From JBFILW01 sp041612005 (GTDB taxonomy: Bacteria > Gemmatimonadota > Gemmatimonadetes > Palauibacterales > Palauibacteraceae): 16,301 bases of DNA. Of this stretch, positions 1 through 7,922 are shown piece after piece; positions within the stretch are counted from its first letter, which is position 1; each line of letters begins with the position of its first letter. The stretch is taken from assembly GCA_041612005.1 (NCBI GenBank), contig JBFILW010000047.1:1-16301 (forward strand). The letters run 5' to 3'. A model generated the notes under the pieces. That model saw only the letters and a program-made list of their open reading frames with translations, did no database searches and was not told where the DNA came from. The position numbers and the translations under genes were made by a program.

Positions 1-974
1 AACAGCAGGCCCGCGAGCCCGGGTGGCATCCGCTCGATGATGAAGCGCGGGAAGATCTCGTCCGGACTCTGAAACGCGGCCCCTCCGAAGTAGACCCAGA
101 GCCCGACCCCGACCAGAAGAAAGAGTGCGAACTGGCCCATGACTACGACACTGCTGCCGATGAGAGCCTTCCGCGCGCCGTTCAGCGACGGGGCGGCGAG
201 CAGCCGCTGGACGATCAGCTGATCGGCTCCGTGCGACGCCATGGTGAGGAAGCCACCTCCGATCAGGCCCGTCCAGAACCAGTCGGCGTCGGCCATCGCG
301 CCGTCGAAGTGGAACACGCGGAGCTTCCCCGCCGGTCGGGCCGCCTCGATGATCCCCACCCAACCGCCCGGCACGACTTGACCCAGCACGACGAGCGCCG
401 CGACGCCGCCCACCAGATAGATCACCATCTGCGACACGTCGACCCAGACGACGGAGCGGAGCCCGCCCACATAGGTGTAGGCGAGTGTCGCGGCGCCCAG
501 CAGGAGAATGGCCTGCCAGTAGTCGAGGTTCGTGATCAGGACCAGAGGGATTGCCGCGACGAAGATGCGAACGCTGTCAGCGAGCGCACGCGTGACCATG
601 AAGAGGATCGAAGCGAAGCGCCGGGTCGCCGCCCCGAAGCGGTCCTCGAGGATAGTGTAGGCCGTGGCGATGCGACCTCGGAAGTAGCCGGGCAGGAGGA
701 GCGCCGCGACCGCGATTCGACCCACGACGTAGCCGATCGTCAACTGCAGGAGCCACAGATCTCCCAGGTAGGCAGTACCCGGGACGCTCACCACCGTGAG
801 GGCACTGGTTTCCGTCGCCACGACCGAGAAGCAGATCGCCAACCACGGGATCGAGCGGTCGGCGAGGAAGTAATCCTCCGCGGTCCGCTGCCGCCCGGCG
901 GCAATCAGGCCGAGGGCTACGACACCGAGGATGTAGGCGACGAGGACGGTGAGGTCCAGCGTCGATAGCGTCAC
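1..974 (-). CDS. Sodium:solute symporter (SSS/SSF family), 3' end outside window
   Basis: This inner-membrane transporter is expected to couple Na+ entry to uptake of a small solute, often a sugar. I translated it from a GTG at 974. The frame stays open for about 324 codons to base 1, so the C-terminal part is missing. Family marks visible are DYFLADRSIPW near residue 33, TAYTILEDRFG near residue 90, GADQLIVQRLLAA in the middle, and the PPGLAGLL stretch at the edge. Hydrophobic helices alternate throughout. The start codon overlaps the stop of the upstream NagZ-type gene as GTGA (971-974), so the two are probably translationally coupled. From this context I infer import of amino sugars or muropeptide fragments released by NagZ/NamZ; the sequence does not show the substrate. 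The family call is firm. Confidence 0.9.
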   Translation of the reverse strand, partial: MTLSTLDLTVLVAYILGVVALGLIAAGRQRTAEDYFLADRSIPWLAICFSVVATETSALTVVSVPGTAYLGDLWLLQLTIGYVVGRIAVAALLLPGYFRGRIATAYTILEDRFGAATRRFASILFMVTRALADSVRIFVAAIPLVLITNLDYWQAILLLGAATLAYTYVGGLRSVVWVDVSQMVIYLVGGVAALVVLGQVVPGGWVGIIEAARPAGKLRVFHFDGAMADADWFWTGLIGGGFLTMASHGADQLIVQRLLAAPSLNGARKALIGSSVVVMGQFALFLLVGVGLWVYFGGAAFQSPDEIFPRFIIERMPPGLAGLL

Positions 975-2758
975 GGGGACTCGAGGCGCCGCGTGAGTCC
1001 GTGACCCTGCTCGTAGAGTGGAGGAATCGAGATCGGGAGAGTTCCGTCGATCTCGACCAGTCCCAGGAGGCCGCGTGCCGCCGCCTCCTGAGCCACATCC
1101 TCCTCACCCCACGCACAGACATAGATGGCCGCGGAAGGCACCTGTTGGATCAGGTACGGGCTCCCGAACGAGATCAGAGCCACCGGCTGGCCGGCGGCCA
1201 CCGACTCAACGAATGCAGCGACTCCGGATTCCATCCCGATCTCGCCCTTCCACGAGCGCACCTGCACGAAAGCCGCGACGATGACGAGATCCGCATCGCG
1301 AATGGCGGTGCGGAGCGAATCGAGCGCAGTCGCCGGGGTGCGCCGGTCGATGAGGATTGTCTCCAGGGTCGGCTCGAGTGCAGCCGCCACGCCGGCCAGC
1401 GTCTGCTGGAACGCCTGTCCCGCCCAGGGATCGATGTCGTCGGAGTAGACGATGCTGATGATTCTCGGGTGGGCTTTACGGATGGAGGACGCGAGCGGAA
1501 CAGCGGCGTCCCGATCACGCACCAGCGTGAGGCCACGTTCGGCCACACGCTTTGCTGATTCCAGGTGATCCGGGATCCCGACGGTCGTGGCGATCAAATC
1601 CAGATCGACGATGCGCTTCTCGTGCAAATCCGCCCTGGCCTTGAGTCGCAGAAGGCGGACCACGGATGAATCGATGCGAGCCTCGGAGATCCTCCCTTCG
1701 CTCACCTCGCGGGCGATCGCCTCGATCGCCCCCTCAATGTCCGTCGGCATCAGCAGCACGTCGGCTCCGCCCAGGACTGCCTGAACGGACGCCTCGGCGC
1801 TCGTGATCCCGCCCATGTCCAGTGCATCGGTGACGACCACGCCGGCGAAACCGAGCTCTTTGCGCAACAACCCGCTCAATAGCTGCGGTGACAGCGATGC
1901 GGGCACGGAGTCGCCCGTGAGCCCCGGGAACGCGATGTGGGCGCTCATCACGCCGGCGACGTCCGCAGCGATGGCGGCCCGGAATGGCACCAACTCGATC
2001 GAATCCGCCCGCTCCCGGGTGGCAGTGAGGATGGGGAGCCCCAGGTGCGAGTTCACTTCCGTGTCTCCGTGGCCCGGGAAGTGCTTCGCCGTGGCCAGAA
2101 GGCCGTTCTCCTGCATACCGCGAACCTGCGCGACGGCCAGGCGCGCCACTTGTTCGGGATCGGCGCCGAAGCTACGAATGTTGATGATCGGGTTGTCCGG
2201 ATTGCTGTTGACGTCGGCGACGGGCGCGTATGCCATGTGCACGCCGACGGCGCGCGCCTCGAGCGCCGTCACCCGGCCCATTTCATAGGCGAGCTCTTCG
2301 TCGTCGGCTGCCCCGATCGCCATGGGCGGTGGAAACTCAGTTGCCCCACCCAGCTCGAAGCCATACGGGAGAACCGTACCACCCTGCAGTCGCTGGCCGG
2401 GCCCGTGTTCGAGGTCCGACGCGACCAATAGCGGGATCCTGGCCTCTCGCTGAAGCAGATTCAGCTTCGACGCCGCATCCAGCGGTCCGCCCACCGAGAT
2501 CACGATTCCGCCCACACCATAGTCGCGCACCCAGACCATGAGACGATCGTATTCGTCACCGCCGGCTGCCAGGTAGTCGCCGAGCATCCACGGGACTATC
2601 ATCTGACCGATTTTGCCGCGCAGATCGAGCTGGCTCAGAGTAGCCCGAACCCATTCCTCATCATTGTCGGGCATGAGCCCGCCACCGCCACCGCACGCGA
2701 ATGCCATGACGGCGGCCGCGAAAGGCAGGGCCGGGCTGATACGGGTGCTCATGCGCAC
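971..2758 (-). CDS. nagZ: GH3 beta-N-acetylglucosaminidase, NagZ-type two-domain lipoprotein
   Basis: Predicted to remove non-reducing terminal GlcNAc from peptidoglycan fragments on the periplasmic or surface side. The 595-aa product begins with a lipoprotein signal (VMAFAC, Cys22). A GH3 TIM barrel carries KHFPGHGDT (225-233) and the TDALDM nucleophile motif (Asp311). A C-terminal alpha/beta domain starts near residue 390, as in the longer B. subtilis NagZ; E. coli NagZ has one domain and is cytoplasmic. The usual D-S-H of the Asp-His dyad reads N-S-H here (Asn236, His238). The GTG at 2758 has GAGG 8 bases upstream; the ATG at 2752 is an alternative. It sits divergent from the NamZ-type gene and overlaps the symporter start. 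A different hexosaminidase specificity is possible. Confidence 0.9.
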   Translation of the reverse strand: MRMSTRISPALPFAAAVMAFACGGGGGLMPDNDEEWVRATLSQLDLRGKIGQMIVPWMLGDYLAAGGDEYDRLMVWVRDYGVGGIVISVGGPLDAASKLNLLQREARIPLLVASDLEHGPGQRLQGGTVLPYGFELGGATEFPPPMAIGAADDEELAYEMGRVTALEARAVGVHMAYAPVADVNSNPDNPIINIRSFGADPEQVARLAVAQVRGMQENGLLATAKHFPGHGDTEVNSHLGLPILTATRERADSIELVPFRAAIAADVAGVMSAHIAFPGLTGDSVPASLSPQLLSGLLRKELGFAGVVVTDALDMGGITSAEASVQAVLGGADVLLMPTDIEGAIEAIAREVSEGRISEARIDSSVVRLLRLKARADLHEKRIVDLDLIATTVGIPDHLESAKRVAERGLTLVRDRDAAVPLASSIRKAHPRIISIVYSDDIDPWAGQAFQQTLAGVAAALEPTLETILIDRRTPATALDSLRTAIRDADLVIVAAFVQVRSWKGEIGMESGVAAFVESVAAGQPVALISFGSPYLIQQVPSAAIYVCAWGEEDVAQEAAARGLLGLVEIDGTLPISIPPLYEQGHGLTRRLESP

Positions 2759-2799
2759 AGAGGTGTCCTCGTGCTGTTGAGAGGGAGTGACGTGTCGAG
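2759..2799. promoter_or_regulatory. Short divergent intergenic region between nagZ-type and namZ-type genes
   Basis: Only 41 bases separate the two divergent starts. The gap holds the GAGG of the minus-strand gene and the GAGAGGGAGTGA ribosome site (2779-2790) of the plus-strand gene. There is no room for two ordinary promoters, so at least one set of promoter elements must lie inside the opposite coding region, or the 5' ends overlap. I see no convincing -10/-35 pair. Confidence 0.4.
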
Positions 2800-4041
2800 T
2801 TGAACAAGGCTAAGAGATCCCAAAAAGCGGCGCAATTCGCTGTTGTGGCGATGCTCACGGCAGCCTGCAGCGGTGACACGGGGGGAACGACGGGGGTCAT
2901 GACCGGCATCGACGTGCTGGTCGCGGAGGACTTCGAGCGCCTGCGCGGCCGACGGGTCGGCCTGATCACCAATCAGACGGGACTCGACCGAAATGGCGTG
3001 AGCACCATCGACCGGTTCCATGCTGCGACTGCGGTCGAGCTGGCGGTGTTGTTCAGTCCGGAGCACGGGATCCGCGGTGTGGCCGATCCTGGCGCGTCGG
3101 TCTCCGACACGATCGACGTGGCCACCGGTCTGGTAGTGAGATCGCTGTACGGACAGACCCGGCGACCAAGCGCCGCCATGCTCGACGGGCTCGATGCTCT
3201 GGTCTTCGACATTCAAGGGGTTGGGGTCCGATATTACACATACCAGTGGACAATGGCGCTGGCCATCAGCGCCGCGGCCGAGGCGGGAATCGAGTTCATC
3301 GTTCTCGATCGCCCCAACCCGATCGGCGGGCGACAGGTCCAGGGCAACGTACTCGATCCTGCGTTCGCGACGTTCGTCGGGCTGTATCCGGTCGCCATGC
3401 GTCACGGCCTCACCGGTGGCGAGCTGGCCCGGCTGCTGAATGACCGCTTCCGATTGGGAGCGAGGCTCACGGTGGTCGAGATGCGCGGCTGGGAGCGCTG
3501 GATGGCGTTCGATGACACCGGGCTCGCCTGGACCCCGCCCTCGCCGAACATGCCATCTCCCCGCACCGCGCTGCACTATGCCGGCCTTTGCCTGTTCGAG
3601 GGCACCAACCTCTCGGTCGGCCGGGGGACGGACCGTCCGTTCGAGCAGATCGGCGCGCCCTGGCTCGACAGCCCGGGCCTGGCGGAGTGGTTGCAGTCGC
3701 AGGATCTGCCTGGGGTCAGCTTCGAGCCCGTCACCTTCACGCCGGTGAGGCCGGGCGACGGGAAGTTCGCTGGCGAAGCCCTGAGCGGAGTCCGCTTTAT
3801 CGCAGACGACCGCGAGAGTTATGATCCGACCCGTACGGCGGTGGCCGCGCTCGCCGGCGTTCGCGCCCTGCATCCCGAGCAGCTTGAATGGATGGATGCG
3901 CACTTCGACCGGCTCGCGGGTACCGACCGGCTGCGGCATTCCATCCAGCTGGGTGTCGAATGGAGGGAGATCGTGGCCGCCTGGGACGACCAGGAAGCGG
4001 AGTTCCGTTCGCTCCGTCAACATTATCTGCTGTATCGGTAG
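2800..4041 (+). CDS. namZ: Exo-beta-N-acetylmuramidase, DUF1343/GH171 (NamZ/YbbC-like) lipoprotein
   Basis: DUF1343 proteins such as B. subtilis NamZ release MurNAc from the non-reducing end of peptidoglycan glycans and work together with NagZ. The 413-aa product starts at TTG 2800, about 10 bases after a GAGGGAG ribosome site. It has a lipoprotein signal (LTAAC, Cys23). Family motifs are ITNQTG (56-61), LFSPEHG (84-90, with Glu88 in the position of the conserved glutamate), FDIQGVGVRYYTY (136-148), DRPNPIGG (170-177) and YPVAMRHGLTGGELA (from 196). Length is usual for the family. The divergent NagZ-type neighbour supports a cell-wall degradation role. AmiE, MurQ and MurNAc kinase genes are not in the window. 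The family call is firm; the exact substrate is inferred. Confidence 0.9.
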   Translation: MNKAKRSQKAAQFAVVAMLTAACSGDTGGTTGVMTGIDVLVAEDFERLRGRRVGLITNQTGLDRNGVSTIDRFHAATAVELAVLFSPEHGIRGVADPGASVSDTIDVATGLVVRSLYGQTRRPSAAMLDGLDALVFDIQGVGVRYYTYQWTMALAISAAAEAGIEFIVLDRPNPIGGRQVQGNVLDPAFATFVGLYPVAMRHGLTGGELARLLNDRFRLGARLTVVEMRGWERWMAFDDTGLAWTPPSPNMPSPRTALHYAGLCLFEGTNLSVGRGTDRPFEQIGAPWLDSPGLAEWLQSQDLPGVSFEPVTFTPVRPGDGKFAGEALSGVRFIADDRESYDPTRTAVAALAGVRALHPEQLEWMDAHFDRLAGTDRLRHSIQLGVEWREIVAAWDDQEAEFRSLRQHYLLYR

Positions 4042-4046
4042 ACTGG

Positions 4047-4964
4047 ATGCGCATCATCATCACCGGATCATCCGGACTGATCGGTAGCGCCGTCGTGTCG
4101 GCGCTCTCGGAAGGCGGCCACGCGATCGTCCGACTCGTCAGGCGCCGACAGGATGCGGACAGCAGCACCGCGTACTGGGACCCGGCCGCCGGCGCGATCG
4201 AGACCAGCGGCCTCGAGGGTGCCGATGCTGTTATCCACCTCGCCGGGGAAAGCATCGCGACGGGACGCTGGTCCGCGGACAAGAAGCGGCGGATCCGTGA
4301 CAGCCGGGTAGCTGGCACCCGCCTCCTCAGCGAGGCGCTGGCCGACCTGGACCGTAAGCCGGCCGTGCTGATCGCGGCTTCGGCGATCGGATACTACGGG
4401 GATCGAGGCGACGAAGTCCTGACCGAAACGAGTGACCTCGGGAGCGGGTTTCTAGCCGAGGTTGGTGCCGAGTGGGAGGCGGCGACCGCGCCGGCGAAAG
4501 CGGCGGGCATCCGGGTGGTCAATCTGCGCATCGGCATTGTGCTGGCTTCCGAAGGAGGCGCCCTGAGCGCCATGCTCCCAGTATTTCGACTCGGCCTCGG
4601 AGGGCCGCTGGGGTCTGGAGCCCAATACATGAGCTGGATAGAGCTCGATGACCTGGTGCGCACGATCGAGCACGTGCTGTTGAATGGGGAGATCGAGGGG
4701 CCGGTGAACGCGGTGTCGCCGATGCCGGTTACGAATCGCGTCTTCACTCGAACTCTGGGCCGCGTGCTGGGGCGACCCGTCATCCTCTTCGTGCCGTCCG
4801 TGGCTCTCAGGCTCGCCTTCGGCGAGATGGCGGAGGAGACGCTGCTGGCCAGCGCGCGTGTGAAGCCGGAACGGCTCGTCCAGAGCGGGTTTTCCTTCAG
4901 CTACCCCGAGCTCGAGGGAGCCCTCCGACATATACTCGAAGCCCGCCGCACCCTGCCGACCTGA
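4047..4964 (+). CDS. TIGR01777-family NAD(P)-dependent epimerase/sugar dehydrogenase-like protein (YfcH/SulA-related)
   Basis: A 305-aa extended short-chain dehydrogenase. The N-terminus MRIIITGSSGLIG is the Rossmann dinucleotide-binding motif. VIHLAGESIATGRW follows near residue 70, then ASAIGYYGDRGDEVLTE (family active-site strand, YYG) and YMSWIELDDLV. The C-terminal DUF1731 region ends with VKPERLVQSGF and YPELEGAL. I chose the ATG at 4047 because it starts directly at the Rossmann strand and lies 5 bases after the namZ stop; the frame is open further upstream, but that part is only a shadow of namZ. No clear ribosome site is seen, so coupling to namZ is likely. The family has no settled substrate, and a cell-wall sugar link is only suggested by position. 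Confidence 0.9.
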   Translation: MRIIITGSSGLIGSAVVSALSEGGHAIVRLVRRRQDADSSTAYWDPAAGAIETSGLEGADAVIHLAGESIATGRWSADKKRRIRDSRVAGTRLLSEALADLDRKPAVLIAASAIGYYGDRGDEVLTETSDLGSGFLAEVGAEWEAATAPAKAAGIRVVNLRIGIVLASEGGALSAMLPVFRLGLGGPLGSGAQYMSWIELDDLVRTIEHVLLNGEIEGPVNAVSPMPVTNRVFTRTLGRVLGRPVILFVPSVALRLAFGEMAEETLLASARVKPERLVQSGFSFSYPELEGALRHILEARRTLPT

Positions 4965-4985
4965 CGCGGCGTTCGCTTACGCGTC
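4963..4985. terminator. Weak inverted repeat between convergent genes
   Basis: GACGCG (4963-4968) and CGCGTC (4980-4985) form a 6-base stem with an 11-base loop. It spans both stop codons of two convergent genes that are only 12 bases apart. No T-tract follows on either strand, so this is at best a weak bidirectional transcription stop. Confidence 0.2.
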
Positions 4986-6119
4986 GCCGTCCAGGAACCG
5001 GGCGATGCTCGGCCACTGCCTCTCGGCATCCTCTTCGCCGAGCCTGATCAGGTGGCCGATGTACCCCTGCTCGAACAACAGGTAGCTGATGAAGTCCGCG
5101 TTGCGTCCTCCCCGCGTGCCGAGTCCCTTCACGAAGAAGCGAAGCGAGCGAGGCAGGTACTTCTGGTACTCGAGCGCCAGCCGGCCGAGGTCGCGCGTCG
5201 GCCGGATCACCATGAGATCGATGTGTCGGAGGGCGTACTCGCGGCGAACCTGCTCGGGAATGTGTGACAGAGTGTGGTTGATGCGCGTGAGGCGGGCCGC
5301 ATCCGCATCGAGGGTATCGAGGAAGATCGAATTGAACATGAGCCCGATGATCTGGGCGGGGGGCGGGTAGCCGGTCGTGATCGCCTCTTTTGACTCGGCG
5401 AACGAGCGCGGGTAGCGTGCCGAGACGGCGATGATCTTCTTCGCGCCCAGGTGGATGGCCGGTGCGAGCGGCGCCGACTGCCGGATGCTGCCGTCGCCGA
5501 AATAGCGATCGCCGATCTCGACGGCCGGAAACAGAATCGGAATGGCTGAAGACGCCATCACGTGGTCGACGGTGATCTCTCCTCGCTCGGATGTCCGCAG
5601 AGGTCGCTCCCACATCTCCGCATCGGGCGCTCCATACACGAACGTCGTCGTCTGGCCCGTGTCATATGCCGTCACGGACACGGCCAGCGCGTGCAGCTTA
5701 CCCGACTCGATGTTCGTGGCGATCCCGTCGCGGTCGATGCGCGAAACCAGAAACTCACGAAGCGGACTGGTATCGACCAGACTTCGAGCTTCAGGGGTGA
5801 CGTGCCGGCCGCCCGACACGAGAGTCGCAAACCAGTGAAACGCGGTCCGGGACATAGACACCGAGTCGGAGCGAAAGACGCGATCGATCGTAAGCGAACA
5901 CCACTTGTCTTTGAGAGCTTCGGTCCGGGCTCGTAGATCGCCCGTATGCGAGGCGAGAAATACCGCGTTGATCGCACCCGCCGAGACACCGGTCAGGATC
6001 GGCACCTTCAAATCGGGGCAGAGCTTCCCGATATGGCGCAAGACGCCGACCTGATACGCGGCGCGGGCTCCGCCGCCGGAGAGAGTGAAGGCGAGGGGGG
6101 GTGAGTTAGCAGTCTCCAC
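4977..6119 (-). CDS. Patatin-like phospholipase family protein
   Basis: A serine acyl hydrolase acting on phospholipids or acylglycerols through a Ser-Asp dyad. The 380-aa product has the oxyanion-hole loop SGGGARA (14-20), the nucleophile elbow GVSAG (44-48, Ser46) and the catalytic DGS (209-211, Asp209), spaced as in bacterial patatins. No signal peptide is seen, so the protein is cytoplasmic or peripherally membrane-bound. It starts with GTG at 6119, with GGAG just upstream. It lies 38 bases after the 172-aa conserved gene on the same strand and may be the last gene of the exporter unit. It converges with the epimerase-like gene. The C-terminal third (YQKYLPRSLRFFVKGLG) is basic and aromatic and could touch membrane. 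The family call is firm; the substrate is unknown. Confidence 0.92.
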   Translation of the reverse strand: METANSPPLAFTLSGGGARAAYQVGVLRHIGKLCPDLKVPILTGVSAGAINAVFLASHTGDLRARTEALKDKWCSLTIDRVFRSDSVSMSRTAFHWFATLVSGGRHVTPEARSLVDTSPLREFLVSRIDRDGIATNIESGKLHALAVSVTAYDTGQTTTFVYGAPDAEMWERPLRTSERGEITVDHVMASSAIPILFPAVEIGDRYFGDGSIRQSAPLAPAIHLGAKKIIAVSARYPRSFAESKEAITTGYPPPAQIIGLMFNSIFLDTLDADAARLTRINHTLSHIPEQVRREYALRHIDLMVIRPTRDLGRLALEYQKYLPRSLRFFVKGLGTRGGRNADFISYLLFEQGYIGHLIRLGEEDAERQWPSIARFLDGDA

Positions 6120-6157
6120 CGGCTCCGCGGGTGGGGAGTCCGGCCTCGCCTCCCGGT

Positions 6158-6676
6158 TCAGGGGACCGACCTTGCGCCCGTCGGGGCGAGAAGCCGACCG
6201 TGCCAGGAGTCTCGGGCCGGCACTTCGAGTCGTCCCTCACGAAGCTGCCCGAGTGTCAACAGCGTCAAATCGAAGACCGGCGTGTCACGCCCAACGACGC
6301 CGTCGACCGCCAGGCGCTTGAACTCGCGTCGGCTCACCGTCAGGATGTCGCCGGCGGGATCGCGATACCAGACGGCCGCGCCGTCGATCAGGGCAACTCC
6401 AAGATCGCTCTCCAGCTCACGGAGGTGTCCGAGCAGTGCGTCGATCGAGCAGCCGGACGCGGCAGCCTGACGCTCGTCGACGGCCACGAGCAAGACGCGG
6501 CCTTCCCGCAGCTCGAAGCCGACGAGCAGATCCTGGTCGTGTGCCCTCCAACCAGCGAGAAATCCCTCCGTGCGGTCGACGAGCACGGTCGCCTCGTCGA
6601 CCGACAGAGAACGATCGGCGGCGAAACACCACAACCGGGCTTGATCCGGTAGACCGGTAAAGTCGTTCAGGCTCAT
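6158..6676 (-). CDS. Conserved protein of unknown function (family often labelled 'ABC transporter ATPase' without ATPase motifs)
   Basis: A 172-aa soluble protein. I recognise its pattern from a family common in Bacteroidota: DQARLWCFAADRSL at the N-terminus, ASGCSID (73-79, Cys76) in the middle, and EVPARDSWHGRLL (151-163) near the end. From memory, homologs are often annotated as ABC transporter ATPase, but no Walker A, Walker B or ABC signature is visible, so I do not accept that function. The conserved Cys, Ser/Trp/His cluster suggests a binding or catalytic pocket, which is inference. The ATG at 6676 begins the conserved part; the open frame upstream is a shadow of the permease gene. 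It starts 19 bases after the permease stop and precedes the patatin gene, so co-transcription is likely. Confidence 0.8.
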   Translation of the reverse strand: MSLNDFTGLPDQARLWCFAADRSLSVDEATVLVDRTEGFLAGWRAHDQDLLVGFELREGRVLLVAVDERQAAASGCSIDALLGHLRELESDLGVALIDGAAVWYRDPAGDILTVSRREFKRLAVDGVVGRDTPVFDLTLLTLGQLREGRLEVPARDSWHGRLLAPTGARSVP

Positions 6677-6695
6677 ACGGAAATGTAAGGCGGGA

Positions 6696-7904
6696 CTACT
6701 CGTAGCGCAGCGCGGCGATCGGATCGAGCTTCGCCGCCCGCCGGGCGGGCCAGATGCCGAAGAACACGCCGACGGTAAGTGAGAAGAGCACGGCGAGGAG
6801 GACGGCTTCTCCGGACACGACGGTATTCCAGTTGGCAAGCGAGGCGAGCAGCATCGAGGCGCCGATTCCAACCCCGATCCCGATCACTCCGCCGAGCAGG
6901 CACAGGACCAGCGCCTCGAGCAGGAACTGACCGAGCACGGCCCTGCGGGTGGCTCCGAGGGCCATGCGGACGCCGATCTCCTTCGTTCGCTCGGTTACGG
7001 AGACCAGCATGATGTTCATGATGCCGATCCCGCCAACCATGAGACTGACAAGCGCGATTCCGGCGAGGAGAAAACCGAACGTTTGGGTGGCTTCCTGCTG
7101 CGTGCCGAGCAGCTCGGCACGATCCAGGACCCAGAAATCGTTCGCCTTCCCGGGCCGTAGCCGGTGCTGTCTCCGCAACACGTCCTCGATCTGCGCCATG
7201 GCCAGACCCTGGCTGGCGCCATCGGCAACCGTCACGTTGATCGAGCTGACCTGATCGGTGCCGATGACCCGGAACTGGGCCGTCCGCAGCGGAACGAAGA
7301 TCTGCTCGTCGGCGTTGAACCAGCCCGAGCCGCCCTTCGACTCCAGAACGCCGACGATTTCGAACGCGATGTTGCGGATCCGCATCGTCTGTCCGACGAG
7401 CTGGTTCGCCGACATATCGAGCACCTCCGGAACGTCGCCTCCCAGCACGGCGACCCGCCGGCGGCCTTTGTCCTCCTCCTCGGTGAAGAAGCGTCCGACC
7501 GCGAGCTTGTAGGCGTTTACATCGGGGAAGCTCTCCGACGTGCCGGTAATCCGCAGGTTGGCGTTCGAGCGCCCGACCTCGACCTGCTGATTACGGCTCA
7601 GCTCGGGCGCGATCGCCTCGATCGCCGCAGCACCGCGCAGCAACGCGTCTGCATCGTCGACGGTCAGCTTGGCGCTCCCCGAGCTCACCCCACGCGAGAA
7701 GCCCTGACCCGGTCGCACATTGAGCACGTTGGTGCCGAGAGCCTCGATCTGTTCCTCGACAGCACGCTGCGCCCCTTCACCGAGCGCCACCATGGTGATG
7801 ACAGCTCCCACGCCGATGATGATCCCCAGCATAGTGAGGAACGAGCGCAGCTTGTTGGCCCTGATCGCCTGCAGAGCGACGCGAACGACTTCGAAGAACA
7901 ACAT
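6696..7904 (-). CDS. MacB-like ABC transporter permease (MacB_PCD + FtsX), no ATPase domain
   Basis: The inner-membrane permease of a tripartite exporter. The 402-aa product has TM1 at about 21-43 after the typical ALQAIRANKLRSFLTMLGIIIGVG start, a periplasmic MacB core (about 45-270), then TM2-4 at about 276-300, 327-355 and 366-386. The FtsX signature GGIGIMNIMLVSVTERTKEIG spans about 291-311, and the C-terminus PARRAAKLDPIAALRYE is standard. E. coli MacB carries its nucleotide-binding domain at the N-terminus of the same chain; here it is absent, so a separate ATPase must come from elsewhere. The ATG at 7904 has GGTGA 7 bases upstream. The gene follows the membrane-fusion protein by 18 bases. 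The substrate is unknown. Confidence 0.93.
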   Translation of the reverse strand: MLFFEVVRVALQAIRANKLRSFLTMLGIIIGVGAVITMVALGEGAQRAVEEQIEALGTNVLNVRPGQGFSRGVSSGSAKLTVDDADALLRGAAAIEAIAPELSRNQQVEVGRSNANLRITGTSESFPDVNAYKLAVGRFFTEEEDKGRRRVAVLGGDVPEVLDMSANQLVGQTMRIRNIAFEIVGVLESKGGSGWFNADEQIFVPLRTAQFRVIGTDQVSSINVTVADGASQGLAMAQIEDVLRRQHRLRPGKANDFWVLDRAELLGTQQEATQTFGFLLAGIALVSLMVGGIGIMNIMLVSVTERTKEIGVRMALGATRRAVLGQFLLEALVLCLLGGVIGIGVGIGASMLLASLANWNTVVSGEAVLLAVLFSLTVGVFFGIWPARRAAKLDPIAALRYE

Positions 7905-7922
7905 TAGCAGGTCACCGGAAAG

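Noticed and set aside
231..968. Plus-strand open frame (245 codons) at the left end
   Set aside because: It lies antisense to the sodium symporter, whose family motifs I could translate in full on the minus strand.
2749..4023. Minus-strand open frame (424 codons) opposite the namZ-type gene
   Set aside because: No domain, no ribosome site, and composition of a shadow frame; the plus-strand DUF1343 motifs are unambiguous.
6158..6676. ABC-transporter ATPase function for the 172-aa protein, as missing partner of the permease
   Set aside because: No Walker A, Walker B or signature motif is present, and the size is too small for a nucleotide-binding domain.
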